From positions 829,920,556-829,984,555 of the forward strand of contig CM062816.1 of assembly GCA_031772625.1 (NCBI GenBank): a stretch of DNA of 64,000 bases, written 5' to 3'. The notes under the pieces are model-generated. The model did not search any database. It was not told the origin of the DNA and was given only the letters and a program-made list of their open reading frames with translations. Positions 22,281 to 34,166 of this stretch are shown one piece after another (position 1 is the first letter of the stretch; every line of letters starts with the position of its first letter). Source of the stretch: Pinus tabuliformis (lineage: Eukaryota; Streptophyta; Pinopsida; Pinales; Pinaceae). Made by a program: the position numbers and the translations under genes.

Positions 22281-23175
22281 TGTTGATGCCTCGAAAATCG
22301 CTGCATCAACATCGGGGATAACCACCAGGTCCGGACCTTAAAGGTAGCTCCTTTTCCGTTTGGTATGGTGGCTCTGACTGGATATAATGGGACCAGTTTC
22401 CCAATGATTGGTAAATGGGATGAATAAATGATTGATTTTCTAATATCTAACGATGATGGATGAATGATCTAATTTAAAAGTAAAATATAAACAACTATTA
22501 TATCCCGGGAAATTGCTGCTTTTAGTGTAACTCTGGATGGTCTTCATTCACAAATAGGCATATAGATGACCTTTGTTGGTAAATAAAGATGTGTATTCAT
22601 ATGATAATTACTAAGCCCAAATAGTTGAACAAAGTAATCAAGCAAATGTTATTACGCTATTTCTCATTTATATCATAGACATAGACATGAGTGAAAGAAT
22701 AACAGTCCTCGGACATCCAATAGTGAAAAGTACAAGGCTTGTTGTTAAAGCACATATATATATTCAATGATAGCAAAATTTAAACGAATGCAAATTCATA
22801 TAAAAATGACAGGAAAGCATAGATAATAGTACCATATGTTTATTCGAGTCGCTCCCAATATTAATCGCATTCACATTCCTTTTTCCAACTTAGAAAACAC
22901 TTCCACAAGAGGCAATAGTGCACAGATTATCAAAGCTTTATTTGTCAAAAATCAGAATACTGGCCCAGTCTTTATAAAAAAATAGATCAGAAGCACAATA
23001 GTGTGACTTCCTGATTTGAGTTTATACAAAAACTGAGGACCCTTTCCAATGCATTGAAAGGGCCTATAAATACTAATTAAACTAACTAATTACAAAATAA
23101 AACTGCTAATAAATTGGTACAACTATGCTATGAAGATCTCCTCAAAATCAGCTTGTCTTTAGTCGGCAGCATGAT

Positions 23176-23847
23176 TCATTGCTTCGAATGATCTCCCTTC
23201 GGCTTGAGCCGGCAGATTTCTAACATCGGTTGCAACTCTGGGGGGCGGCTTAGGCGAGAATTCACTTGAGCTAAGTATGTGGCATCTTGTATCTCGGGGA
23301 TCATGCAACTAATAGCATCAGTTAAACACTTGAGTGCGGCCCTCTAACTGTATGGCTTGATTAGGAAAAACCAAAGGGTATCCCAAGTTAGACTTTGGAT
23401 ACCAACGACTAATCTTCCTTTCTTTTCCAGCTCCTGGTTGCCTGTTAGTTCCAAAGATTTGGCCGATGTTAATTTTCCTGGGTTACACTGAGAAATCATA
23501 TTAGATAGATAAAGAGTGTCGTTGAAAAATTCAATTAAATTGCTAGTAGATAACCGACATCTCTAGGTTTCTCTTTTTGCCTTCATTAATTGAGTCTACC
23601 ACTCTAGGAACAGGATGTCTTTGTGTGCTTCAATAATTTTGGGCAGTTTCGAAGCCTGTCCTTCAAGGGAATCTTGCCAGGCGAGGAAATTGGTTAAGGT
23701 TTCATCGGCCTATTCCAATTCCTGTCTGGCTTCAACTGATTTATCCACTATAGTTGTAGTAATTTCACAAAGAGGTTCAGCCAAAGAAATTTTATGACAT
23801 AGCAGTCTCAGTTGTGTAATCAATGCTTTATTGATTTCTAGAGCTTT
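23176..23847 (-). pseudogene. E2 LTR-encoded protein, left copy, C-terminal part
   Basis: This is the continuation of the LTR ORF beyond E3, matching 41102-41773 of the right LTR and ending at the equivalent TGA. It holds the end of the coiled coil and the tail. Several codons are nonsense relative to the right copy, for instance near 23713 and 23347. Confidence 0.65.
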
Positions 23848-24180
23848 TGTTGGGTCCCTATAATACTAGTAATTACCCCATTACTATTGTAGTTATACCC
23901 CCTATTTATATTGTTGTGCCCCTATTACCCCCATATTGTTATTTATGTGCCCCATAGAATCCCTCTATTGTTATTTTTGTGGCTTTATATTATTATTGTT
24001 AGGTCGGCTGGATTATATTGTGACTCCTTAGACTCCTATATATAGAAAGGAGGTTTTGTCATTTGTATCATCCAAGAATTGTTCATTTATGTAATGTAAA
24101 GGAGGTTGCCCCCTCGAAGAGGCTGAATTCTAAGGCGTGGATCTCTCTTTTCTATCTTTTTGTGAGCTGGTTTCATAACA
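23848..24180 (+). repeat. E3 5' LTR (333 bp)
   Basis: It differs from the 3' LTR at five positions, with no indel, by direct comparison. TATATATAG (24037-24045) is a good TATA box. Confidence 0.95.
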
Positions 24181-24182
24181 TT

Positions 24183-24194
24183 TGGTATCAGAGC
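24183..24194 (+). other. E3 primer-binding site
   Basis: TGGTATCAGAGC, followed by TTTGG, starts 2 bp after the LTR. It is complementary to the 3' end of initiator-Met tRNA. Confidence 0.9.
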
Positions 24195-24843
24195 TTTGGA
24201 TTCTAGGGTTTCGCTGCTCCAAACAGGTCATCGTGGCATTTTCGCTATAACTTTTTTCTGTGACGTTTCAGAAGTCGCAAAAAAAACCCATTTGAGAAGA
24301 ATTGGCGTTGAACCTTGGGTCCAAATTTAAGAGCTTTTTGCGCGATATTTTCGGAGATATGATCTGAGGAAGTTGGCATTTTTGCAGACTCCTGAATTAC
24401 ATTCAAAACAGGTGACCTGGGGAAAATCGTCATAACTCTCTCTCTGAGGATCGGATTGAAATTTCGTAAAAAGGTACAGAAAGAGGACAGATTGTAGTTT
24501 CTTTTTGTTTGTTTTAGATTCAAAGGTTGAAACAGTGACTCGTGGCACGTCGTACAAGTTCGCTCTACTGAACCAGTCTAAAAGCAAGTCACTGTGGGAG
24601 ATTTCACATAACGCTTCCTTGGAGAATCCAATTGGGCTCAGACTTGTGGCATTGGAAAGAGGACGCAGAAGGCTACTACAGGTTGCAACCTCAAAATTGG
24701 ATGATCTGAAATTACAGAGATACATCAGATTCAATATCAGGGTTCTATAAAGTGAAAAAAGGTGTGTAGTTTTTTTTTATTTTTGTGTAAGCTTGGTTTA
24801 ACGGAATTCAAAGGGCATAGTAAAGCATTATTATCGGTAACTG
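24195..24843 (+). other. E3 5' leader
   Basis: About 650 bp between the PBS and the gag ATG. No convincing coding sequence is seen. It is the place where packaging and dimerisation signals are expected. Confidence 0.5.
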
Positions 24844-26961
24844 ATGCCCCGAGGAAAGAAAATGCAAACACCTAGCAAGGAACCTGAAAGCTCTAGCATG
24901 ACTCATGAAGAAGAGGAAGAAATGTTACATGATATATCAAAATTACAAGAACAAGTGCAACATATGTCACGCTCACAAAAGCTAACAGAAGCTAAGATAA
25001 ATGGCGTGGAATCTAAGATAAATGGCGTGGAATCTAAGATAAAGGGCATGGAAGCTAAGATGGATGATTTGAAGATAGATATGAAGACAAACATGGCAGA
25101 TTTGAAGACAGATTTGAAGACAGACATGGCAGATTTGAAGACAGATTTGACAAATTTTCTACAAGAAATACTTACTAATGGTGAAAAGGTAGTAAAGGAA
25201 ACTCATGATGAGAACAAAAGAAATGTTAATCATGATTCCATAGACTCTAATGTTGGATCGAAGACTCACCATGTTCCAAAAATCGATATGAGGAAGTTTG
25301 ATGGCAAGGATCCCGCCACATGGATATTACAGATGGAGCAATTCTTCGATCTCAATAATGTGCAAAACACACAAAAGGTACGTATGGCAACTTTATATTT
25401 GGAACCAAATCAGTTTGTATGGTATCAATGGCTTTGTTCTCGTAAACAATTTATCACTTGGGCAATTTTTACGGAAGAATTGATAGCACATTATGAGGAT
25501 ACAAAAAGCAACACTTTTTTTAGCCAATTGATAAGTCTCAAACAAAAGGGTTCAATAATGGAGCACATTGAGGAGTTCCAAAAATTGAACATAAGGGTAA
25601 AAGATATTCCAGAGGAGCATAGGATTGATGTGTTTATAGGGTCTTTAAAGGATAATATCCAACATGATGTGCGCCTTTGGGAACCTGATTCATTAGAGAA
25701 GGCATTCAGGTTAGCAAGAAAAATGGAAAGCAAAATTATGGCAAGTAGGAAGCATACCATTCACAACTATAAAGACGGAAGTGTTGTTGCCCATAGTCTT
25801 CCACAACCTACAAGGTTGACACCACAACAATTGGAAGAAAAAAGAGCAAAAGGGCTTTGTTACAATTGTGATAGAAAATACACAAAAGGTCATAAGTGTG
25901 CTGAGAAGAAATTATTCTACATAGATTGTGAAGAGGAAGAAGAAAAGGAGCAAGAAAGGTCAAAAGAAGAGGATATATTCCAGGAACAAAGCCTAGATGA
26001 AGAACAAATAAATCTGACCATATCTTGTAATGCATTGGCGGGAATTACCACTCCTCAAACCATCAAGATAGAAGGACAAATCAAGAAGAAAAAGGTAATA
26101 GTGTTGATTGATTCAGGAAGCACCCACAATTTTATTCATTGTAGGGTAGCAAAAGAATTGAATTGCTTCCTATATCCAGCACCAGAGTGTCAAGTGATGA
26201 TTGCAAATGGAGGAACAATAAATTGTTCTGGAAAGTGCCATAATATCAAGCTATCCATGGGAGAATATGTATTGACTAGCCCAATGCTTTCCATTCCAAT
26301 GGGAGGTGCTGATGTTGTACTAGGAGTCCAATGGCTACAATCCTTGGGTACAATAGCTTTTAATTTTCAAGAACTTTTCATGAAATTTTCTGTGGAAGGA
26401 AAGGAAGTTGAATTAAGGGGTATTGCAGGGAAACCAGGAAAGATAATCAGCTCTAATGGCATGACAAAGCTTCTAAAAAAGGAGCAAAGAGGTGTAATTG
26501 CACAATTATGTTCGCTAGATGTTTCCACATTGGAATCATCTATTTCTCCAGATCTCCAAAAAGTCCTGGACAATCATTCCAAGGTATTTGAGACTCCCAA
26601 AGGTCTCCCACCTATGCGTGATCATGATCATGCTATTCATCTGATTCCAGGAAGTGTTCCTCCAAACATCAGGCCGTACAGATATCCATATGTCCAAAAA
26701 AGTGAAATTGAACGTATGGTTGCAGAAATGCTAGAGGCTGGTATAATTCAACCGAGTCAAATTTCTTTCTCAGCTCCAGTAGTATTGGTGCACAAGAAGG
26801 ATGGATCATGGCGCATGTGTCCAGATTATAGGGAGCTCAACAAGCTCACTATTAAAGATAAGTTCCCCATTCCTGTTATTGATGAATTACTGGATGAATT
26901 GCATGGATCAATTTACTTCACCAAGTTGGATCTTCGTCGGGATATCATCAAATTAGAATGA
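24844..26961 (+). pseudogene. E3 gag-pol, first part: gag, PR, RT start
   Basis: The ATG opens a 705-codon frame. It begins with an unusual repeated coiled coil (INGVESK twice, then MADLKTDLKTD twice; residues ~55-105). The capsid domain follows (~150-300), then a zinc knuckle CYNCDRKYTKGHKC (~340), the protease VLIDSGSTHNFI (~420) and the start of RT (KKDGSWRMCPDYRELN, ~660). The frame is lost at about 26935-26940, where LDLR should run into GYHQIRM; a one-base deletion explains it. RT then continues in the next frame. Confidence 0.9.
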
Positions 26962-29369
26962 AGATTGAAGACATTCCGAAAACGGCATTTAGAACTCATG
27001 AGGGTCATTATGAATTTTTGGTCATGCCTTTTGGCCTTACCAATGCACCTTCAACATTTCAAGGTTTGATGAATTCAATTTTCAAACCATTCCTTAGAAA
27101 ATTTGTGTTAGTATTTTTTGATGATATACTAATCTACAGCAAGTCTTGGAAGGATCATGTTGAACATGTTGACAGGGTGTTACAACTATTGGAGGAGAAA
27201 CAATTATATGCAAAAAGATCCAAATGTTTCTTTGGAGTCCAGGAGGTGGAATATTTGGGTCATATTGTATCTCATGAAGGAGTTAAGGTAGACCCTAGCA
27301 AAATTAAAGCCATTAAGGAATGGAAAATCCCCACATCCATAAAGCATCTGCGAGGATTTCTTGGGTTGACAGGGTATTATCGCAAGTTTGTTAAGAATTA
27401 TGGGAGAATAGCAGCACCTCTAACAACATTATTGAAGAAAGATTCATTTTCATGGACTTCAGAAGCAACAAAGGCCTTTGAAAATCTTAAAGAGGCAATG
27501 TGCCAAGCACCGGTCTTAGCTACACCGGACTTCACAAAAACCTTTATTGTGGAATGTGATGCTTTAGGAAATGGAATTGGTGCTGTTCTAATGCAAGATG
27601 AAAGACCCATTGCTTTTGAAAGTCGTCCAATCAAGGGAAAGTTTTTAAGCAAAGCTATTTATGAGAAGGAAATGTTGGCAATACTCCATGCACTTAAGAA
27701 ATGGCGACCCTACCTAATGGGAAGACACTTCAAGGTAAAAACGGATCATGATAGCCTTAAATACTTTTTAGAACAAAGATTATCCTCTGAAGAGCAACAA
27801 AAGTGGGTCACAAAGATGTTGGGTTATGACTTTGAAATCATCTACAAAAAAGGGAAGCAAAATGTGGTGGCAGATGCACTCTCAAGAAAGGATGAGGATG
27901 TGGAAGCATTGTTGTGTGCCATTTCTATTATCCAACCAGATTGGATAAACGAAGCAAGGGAGGAATGGAAGAACGACGAAGAAGTGTGGGCACTTATTCA
28001 AAAGCTACAACAAGATTCCAGTACTTCTGATACATTTATCTGGCAAAATGATTCGTTATGGTACAAAGATCGCTTATACCTCTGTAAGAATTCCCAGCTA
28101 AAACAAAAGATTCTTATGGAATTGCACACTTCTCCCTTAGGAGGGCACTCAGGATTTTTAAAAACTTACCACAGGGTTAAGAAGGAATTTTTTTGGGATG
28201 GCCTTAAATCAGATATTCAAAAGTTTGTGGCGGAATGTTTGGTTTGCCAGCAAAATAAAGTTGAAACAATTAAGACACCAGGTCTATTACAACCTTTATC
28301 CATTCCAAGCCAACGTTGGGAGGAGGTTTCAATGGATTTTATCACAGGTTTACCCAAGTCTGAGGGAAAGAGTGTCATCATGGTGGTAGTTGACAGACTT
28401 ACCAAGTATGCACACTTTTGTGCATTATCACATCCATTTAAAGCCAGTACAGTTTCTACTGCATTTATGGAAACAGTTCAAAAGCTACATGGAAACCCAA
28501 AGATTATTGTAAGTGACAGAGATCCCATTTTCACTGGAAATTTTTGGACAGAATTATTTTCTTGTCTTGGTACTCAGTTAGCTCATAGCTCATCTTATCA
28601 TCCTCAATCTGATGGGCAAACTGAGATAGTAAACAAATGTTTGGAAGGATATCTTCGTTGCTTTGTATCTGATAAACAGACACAATGGGTCAAATGGTTG
28701 CCTCTGGCTGAATGGTGGTATAACACTTCCTTCCATACAGCAACAAAAATGACCCCATTTATGGCACTTTATGGGTATCAACCACCATCCATCACATCAT
28801 ATTTAAGAGAAAATTCTAAGGTTCAGGCAGTGGAACATCACATCGAACATCAACAACAAGTCCTCCAACTCTTAAAGGATAACCTCGTGTTGGCACAAAA
28901 TAGAATGAAACAACAGGCAGATCAACATCGCAGTGAAAGAAGTTTTTATGTAGGTGATTGGGTATTCCTACGGCTACAACCATATAAGCAAATGTCCCTA
29001 AAGCAAGCTAAGAAAGATAATAAATTATCACCAAAGTATTATGGTCCGTACAAGGTGTTGGAAAAGATTGGTACTATGGCATACAAATTGGAGCTTCCTG
29101 CAACTTCTCGATTGCACCCAGTTTTCCATGTTTCATGTTTAAAGAAGGTTATAGGTGACAAGCTCCCAATTCAAACAATATTGCCAGAACTTGACGAGGA
29201 AGGAAAAATTATATTGGAACCAGAAGCAATCACAGAAACAAGAACTCGACAGCTACGAAATCGATCAATTTCAGAGTATCTTATCAAGTGGAAGAACTTA
29301 TCCGCTGAAGATTCCACATGGGAGGATAAGAATTTTATGTAGAAGTATCCAGAACTGCTGAAGCGTTGA
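26940..29369 (+). pseudogene. E3 pol, second part: RT, RNase H, integrase, chromodomain-like end
   Basis: Continues RT after the frameshift (MPFGLTNAPSTFQ, then VFFDDILIYSK with the catalytic Asp pair). RNase H keeps all four acidic residues (VECDALG, YEKEMLA, KTDHDSL, VVADALSRK). Integrase has the HHCC finger (HTSPLGGHSG...CLVCQQ) and the DDE core (SMDFITGLP, VSDRDPIF, SDGQTEIVNK). The C-terminus reads EYLIKWKNLSAEDSTWEDK, a chromodomain-type ending. A TAG at 29340-29342 removes only the last nine codons; the natural stop is at 29367-29369. Apart from this stop and the frameshift the gene is intact. Confidence 0.92.
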
Positions 29370-29399
29370 GGACAACACTTTTTTTGAAGGAGAGGGGCA

Positions 29400-29732
29400 T
29401 GTTGGGTCCCTATAATACTAGTGATTACCCCATTACTATTGTAGTTATACCCCATATTTATATTGTTGTGCCCCTATTACCCCCATATTGTTATTTCTGT
29501 GCCCCATAGAATCCCTCTATTGTTATTTTTGTGGCTTTATATTATTATTGTTAGGTTGGCTGGATTATATTGTGACTCCTTAGACTCCTATATATAGAAA
29601 GGAGGTTTTGTCATTTGTATCATCCAAGAATTTTTCATTTATGTAATGTAAAGGAGGTTGCCCCCTCGAAGAGGCTGAATTCTAAGGCGTGGATCTCTCT
29701 TTTCTATCTTTTTGTGAGCTGGTTTCATAACA
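29400..29732 (+). repeat. E3 3' LTR (333 bp)
   Basis: It is preceded by a purine tract (29387-29399) and ends TTCATAACA. TATATATAG lies at 29589-29597. It has five substitutions against the 5' LTR. Confidence 0.95.
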
Positions 29733-32197
29733 TCTTTTGTTCTGAATTCTGCTATTTGAGGAAGGCTCATGAACTTTTCCACTTCTTGTGACAGTTGAGC
29801 GATTTTCTCATCCTTAGTCTTGCTCATTTGTTCGTTCATTGCCTTTAATTTGGCCACTGCTTCAGACAGTTCCTTCTGTTTCTGCACTGCACTTGAATCT
29901 ATCCTCTATTTCTCTTTGTGTAATTGCTCAGTTAATTTGTTGTTGGTCTGTCGCTGTGCTGCTAGATGTTGCTCCAATTGACCTATTTTCTGTTGTGCTT
30001 TGGACACCTACAATTGCAATGAATCAATCATTTGATCTTTTTCCTTGAGAAGACTACTCACTTCCGAAGCCTTATCCATTGTGGCTGCCGAATATGCTCC
30101 AGCATACTGGGAGAGATTTGTAAGGTCATCGGAAGGGTTCAGTTCCTCCTTCCACACCATGTTAGCCATCTCTATTTGATCTGGAAAAAGGGAAGATTGA
30201 TTAAGTATTTTCCTAAATTTCCTCTGTCTTTTCACCACAGCCCTGTGTTTAGGGCTGTAAAAGACGTCTAGTGGTGGTATGTCTTCTACCTGTAAAACAA
30301 TTTGATCCGATGGATCTCTGGGGATTATCTCTGCATCCTTACTGCTGGGTAGGCCGTTGGTTCCTTCCATCGGAACCGTAGTTGTGGTTGTTTCTTGGCT
30401 AACTGTCACTTGAGGCTTGCCGAATCCTGGTGGAGTTTCGGGATTATTAATAATAGAGTCAAATTGATGCCACTCCTGGAGGAGTTTTGGATCAATTTGA
30501 GTCTCCAAATCAATGACTTCACTGTCATGCTTCTTCCCTTTTTCCTGCTCCTTTCCTTTCTCCTGCTCTGTTTCTTTTTCGGGAATTTCTTTTGTAGCGG
30601 GAGGCTCGTCAGTACTCTTCTACCCAGGCTCGCTTGACTTAATTGTTGGTGTAGTGGCCAACAAGTCCAGAGGCAAAGTTTGCAACCTCTGCTCTCTGAG
30701 CCTATTGAATTCCACCAGTGCTTCATCATTATATCTCATTCTAGCCAATGTTTTAACCTGAGACAAGGATTCTGCTGAAGAAAATAAATCATCAAATTGA
30801 TCTTTTTCATGGTCAAACTTGGTGAGTTTGGCTTGTTCGAGCACATTGTAGGCAACCTTCCAGGGATCGAATTGCCTACTAGGGATGGTCGCAAGGTTGA
30901 GCACATTAATTTTGCCTGCCTCCTTCTCAGCATGTTTGCAATCAAGTATGGTGTGAACACCACATCTTAAAGGGAATACGGGCCATAACTGCTTTTTGGA
31001 AGTCCTAAGAGTTTTGGACGTTCCAGCGATTGTGATTTGGTAGGCTAATTCACGTGCCAACAGTTTATCAGGCACATATAATGGGAGAACATGGGGTTTT
31101 GTGGCACTGCCAAACACCCGTATATACGTGAATTTTTCTTCCCCGAACCAATTCCCCACTGCAGTTAAATCAATTTCGGCCTCCTCGGAAATTCTTGGGG
31201 CAGGCCTATCAAAGATAGCATAATAAATGGGCAACATAAAACCATTACAGATTTGATATAAGTGGTCTTTGTAATGTGCCTTCCATAACATCTGATGGTA
31301 GATGTGAATTGGTTTGGGGTCCTGTGGCGTCCACCTCCACCCGAGTATTGGGTATTCAGAATTAAAATAAAGCATATCCATGACATAAGCACTATAATAG
31401 AAGGGAGGGATAGTCCGGGTAGTTTTGTGTGAATTGAATCTAAAATCAAGAATTGCAGAGGATAATTTGTCAGACAATATATTGGTCCAATCCATGATAT
31501 AACTACTAGTTTCCGCTTCCATTAAAGGAACCATTTCGATATCAAATCTTGCAGAATCATGCATCCCCCGTATCCTACACATCATCGCCCCAACGTAACA
31601 ATAAGGAGATGCTAAGTAATCCACGGAGTACTTACCTGATGACTCGTGTTTGTGCTTTGTTGGATTCTGTCTCCACTGTCTAATTGGGGTTGATTCCGTC
31701 TCATTTTCATCTGTGAATTTCATTAGAAAAGCTTTGTTGTATTTCTTCTCCGGCTCGGGAAAATGGTACATTTTCCTCAAGTCGTCAGGCTGAAACGAAC
31801 CGAAAACTCTTCCATCAACTGTGCAAAAGGTCCTATTAGAAACATGAATTTGTTCAACCACCCATCTGACCACATCAGTGTAAGGGAGAATTTTCTCCCG
31901 GGCTGCTATCTTGTGTAGAAACGAGTCGGCCAAATCCTTTAGCGAAGCTTCTGATTTGTTGGTTGAGTCTGCAATCGCTTCTTCTTCTGTTTCCTCTGGT
32001 TCTTCAGCCTCAATCAGATTATAAATGCTTTGCCAACTGGTATTTCCCAGGCCGAGACATGTAGTGTCTGAAATCAATCCCTTCTTGCTTGGTCCTGGGT
32101 CACTGGTGGGTTGGATAATGACTGCAGGGGCTACTGCTGCAGCGGACCTCTTAGATTTCTTCCGCACTTGCTTAAAACTTGAAACTTCGACGGAATA
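29733..32197 (-). pseudogene. E2 LTR-encoded protein, left copy, N-terminal and middle part
   Basis: Read on the - strand the frame is open from a splice-acceptor-like CAG (32198-32200) for about 525 codons to a TAG at 30620-30622, where the right copy has CAG (Gln). It then continues in the coiled-coil part until E3. The N-terminal region holds VDGRVFGSFQPDDLRKMYHF, ASPYCYVGAMMCR and FYYSAYVMDMLYF. A basic KKSKRSAA stretch lies at the start and a Lys/Glu-rich low-complexity run lies before the coiled coil. No known catalytic motif is seen. It lies in U3, as in E1. Function unknown. Confidence 0.75.
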
Positions 32198-32223
32198 CTG
32201 CACAAGGAAGGAAGACCAGGGTG
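32198..32223 (-). other. Possible 3' splice site at the start of the E2 LTR ORF
   Basis: On the - strand a pyrimidine-rich run TCTTCCTTCCTTGTGCAG ends exactly where the long frame opens. The right LTR has the same run ending GTGTAG (44242-44262). No ATG precedes the conserved sequence, which fits translation after splicing. Unproven. Confidence 0.4.
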
Positions 32224-33086
32224 ATACAAAGGAACAGATAGCAAGAGTCGATATGAAAGAGTATGAATAAAAATCACGATAAAAATTGCCACAGATAGAA
32301 TCTAAGTGTAAAATCTCGGCATAACTCTTTCATTAATTGGCCGCTTCATCTGTCAGTGATGATAAGGGAGCTTTTAAATAATCCATCATAACGTATATTG
32401 ATTGAAGAGTGGCTTATATTTTGGCGGTTAATCGCATTTGATGATTGGCGTCGTGAAAAGGAGGATTTACATAATAATCCAAAATATCGTTCAATCACCG
32501 AAGGTGATATAATGCATGCCAATCTTTATTATTTTAGAAATACGTGCCTTGTTTTAATGTATCGCAATCGGGGCAGGGCTTGGGTTCCTTTATTTGTGCC
32601 ATTGTGAATCGCCAATCGCCGATAGCGATACGCCTCATCGCGTCGGGGGATTTGAGGGTGGCTCAATTAACGCAACACTTACCAATGCCGATTGCCGATA
32701 GTGATGCCTTTATCGCATCGGAGGAATGGGGAATGCTTTATAGGTGATGTGTTATGTCTTTCCCCGATATCCTATAGCGATTTCCCTTTTCGGATCGGGA
32801 TTATTCAATGTGCCTTTACTTATGTTCCTTTTGTTATTGCGATATGCGATCTTGCGATCGCTTTATCGCAATAATAAAAGCTTTATAATTTGCTTTTTTA
32901 AAAAGGCCCTTTTCTCATTGTTTTCAAAAGGGAAATCATATTTCAATTGGACTTTTTATGAGGGTTTTTTTCCTAATAATAAGTAAATACCAATTTATTG
33001 ACATATCTATGTTTAAAAGGGACCCATTTCCTATTATGATTTCAAAGAAAATTTTTATGAAATGGGGGTTGTTGTACAGCACAACA

Positions 33087-34166
33087 ATTGGCGATTCACT
33101 GGAAGAAACAGTTATCTCTGGGAAAAGTTAAAATACTTAAGCTTTTAAATCTGGAAATCTTATCTGAGTGAAAGAATCTAATATAATTAGAGCAACATAT
33201 ATTCTAAATATAATGATAACTATCTCTGTTATTCTCTTCTCATGTTATAATTAAATACATTTTGTGTTTCAAACTAGCCTTGATTGGTTGCTAATGATAA
33301 AACAAAAACTTCTCCAACTTAGCTTTATAATGACTCCTTTGCCATAGGTAGAGCCTCTTCTGCCAGCAAACGTCTATAGTTTTGACAAGGATACCTTTTA
33401 ATCATTTGATCGTTCATTATCCCATCAATTTCAGAGTATGATTAAAAAGAATGAATCCAGAAATATGTTTTGATATTTTTGAATCATTTTCCTTTTTCTT
33501 CATTGTGTAAGATAAAAAGCCATTGTCCTGGTTTGGTAGCCATCAGTTTGACAATGCCATTCACTGGTAATAATTTAACTGAACAAGCTGGCTCGTGATG
33601 AGACCCCTTGTCTTATAATTATAAGCCATTACCCTGTTTTGGTATGCAGTATTGATAATGTCAGTTGAACTATTTCCCTATGATCATAGTAAGCAGGCTT
33701 GTGATAAGACCTCTTATCTTTTACCTCAAGTATATTTTAGAATTACACTCTGAGTAATTATAACTCTTGATGAATGGGATGAACAATTTTCTCCTTATGA
33801 GAGGATGGATGACAGGATAAGGGTTAAATATGATAAGATTAAATCAGTATCCGTTTTGTATTGATAACCCTTCCAAGGTTGTTTAAAAACATTAAAATGG
33901 TTTACAATTTTTCTAATCTTTGAGAAGAGTTTACAGAAATAAAATGGGGTTTCAGAATCTAAATATACCTAATTTCCTAGAAATCTTCCTTTCATTTAAG
34001 GTTTCCATTTAAAAAAAAATACCATAACCATTTCTTTCGAGAAACTTTTCAGTATAGTAAAGACCAATGGAAGGCTAACTTTATTCTTCTAACATCTAAA
34101 ATCTAAGCTGTGTACAAAAGTTTAGCTAGAAATTGAATATTTACAAAGGGAGAAGGGGTTACCTTC
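33087..34166 (-). other. E2 3' untranslated region between integrase and the 3' LTR
   Basis: About 1.1 kb without coding signal. In element orientation it directly precedes the 3' LTR but shows no polypurine tract. On the + strand, TGGCGATTCACTGGAAGA begins 2 bp from the LTR edge and resembles an Arg-type PBS in the wrong orientation. Confidence 0.5.

Larger units (their letters stand above)
23848..29732 (+). mobile_element. E3: young chromodomain Ty3/gypsy retrotransposon in the E2 LTR
   Basis: This 5,885-bp element has 333-bp LTRs beginning TGTTGGGTCCC and ending TTCATAACA. A duplication CTTT flanks it; the fifth base differs, GCTTT against TCTTT. The PBS is initiator-Met type, and a polypurine tract AAGGAGAGGGG precedes the 3' LTR. 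Order: gag, PR, RT, RNase H, IN, chromodomain-like tail. Size and order fit a small chromovirus such as Reina, which is inference. It disrupts the coiled-coil part of the E2 LTR ORF. Confidence 0.93.
22281..33086 (-). repeat. E2 3' LTR (left copy), interrupted by E3
   Basis: It matches 40207-45130 throughout except for the inserted E3 (23848-29732). On the - strand its outer end (22281-22311) is a 9-bp stem inverted repeat, TGTTGATGC and GCATCAACA, separated by 13 bases. Confidence 0.92.
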
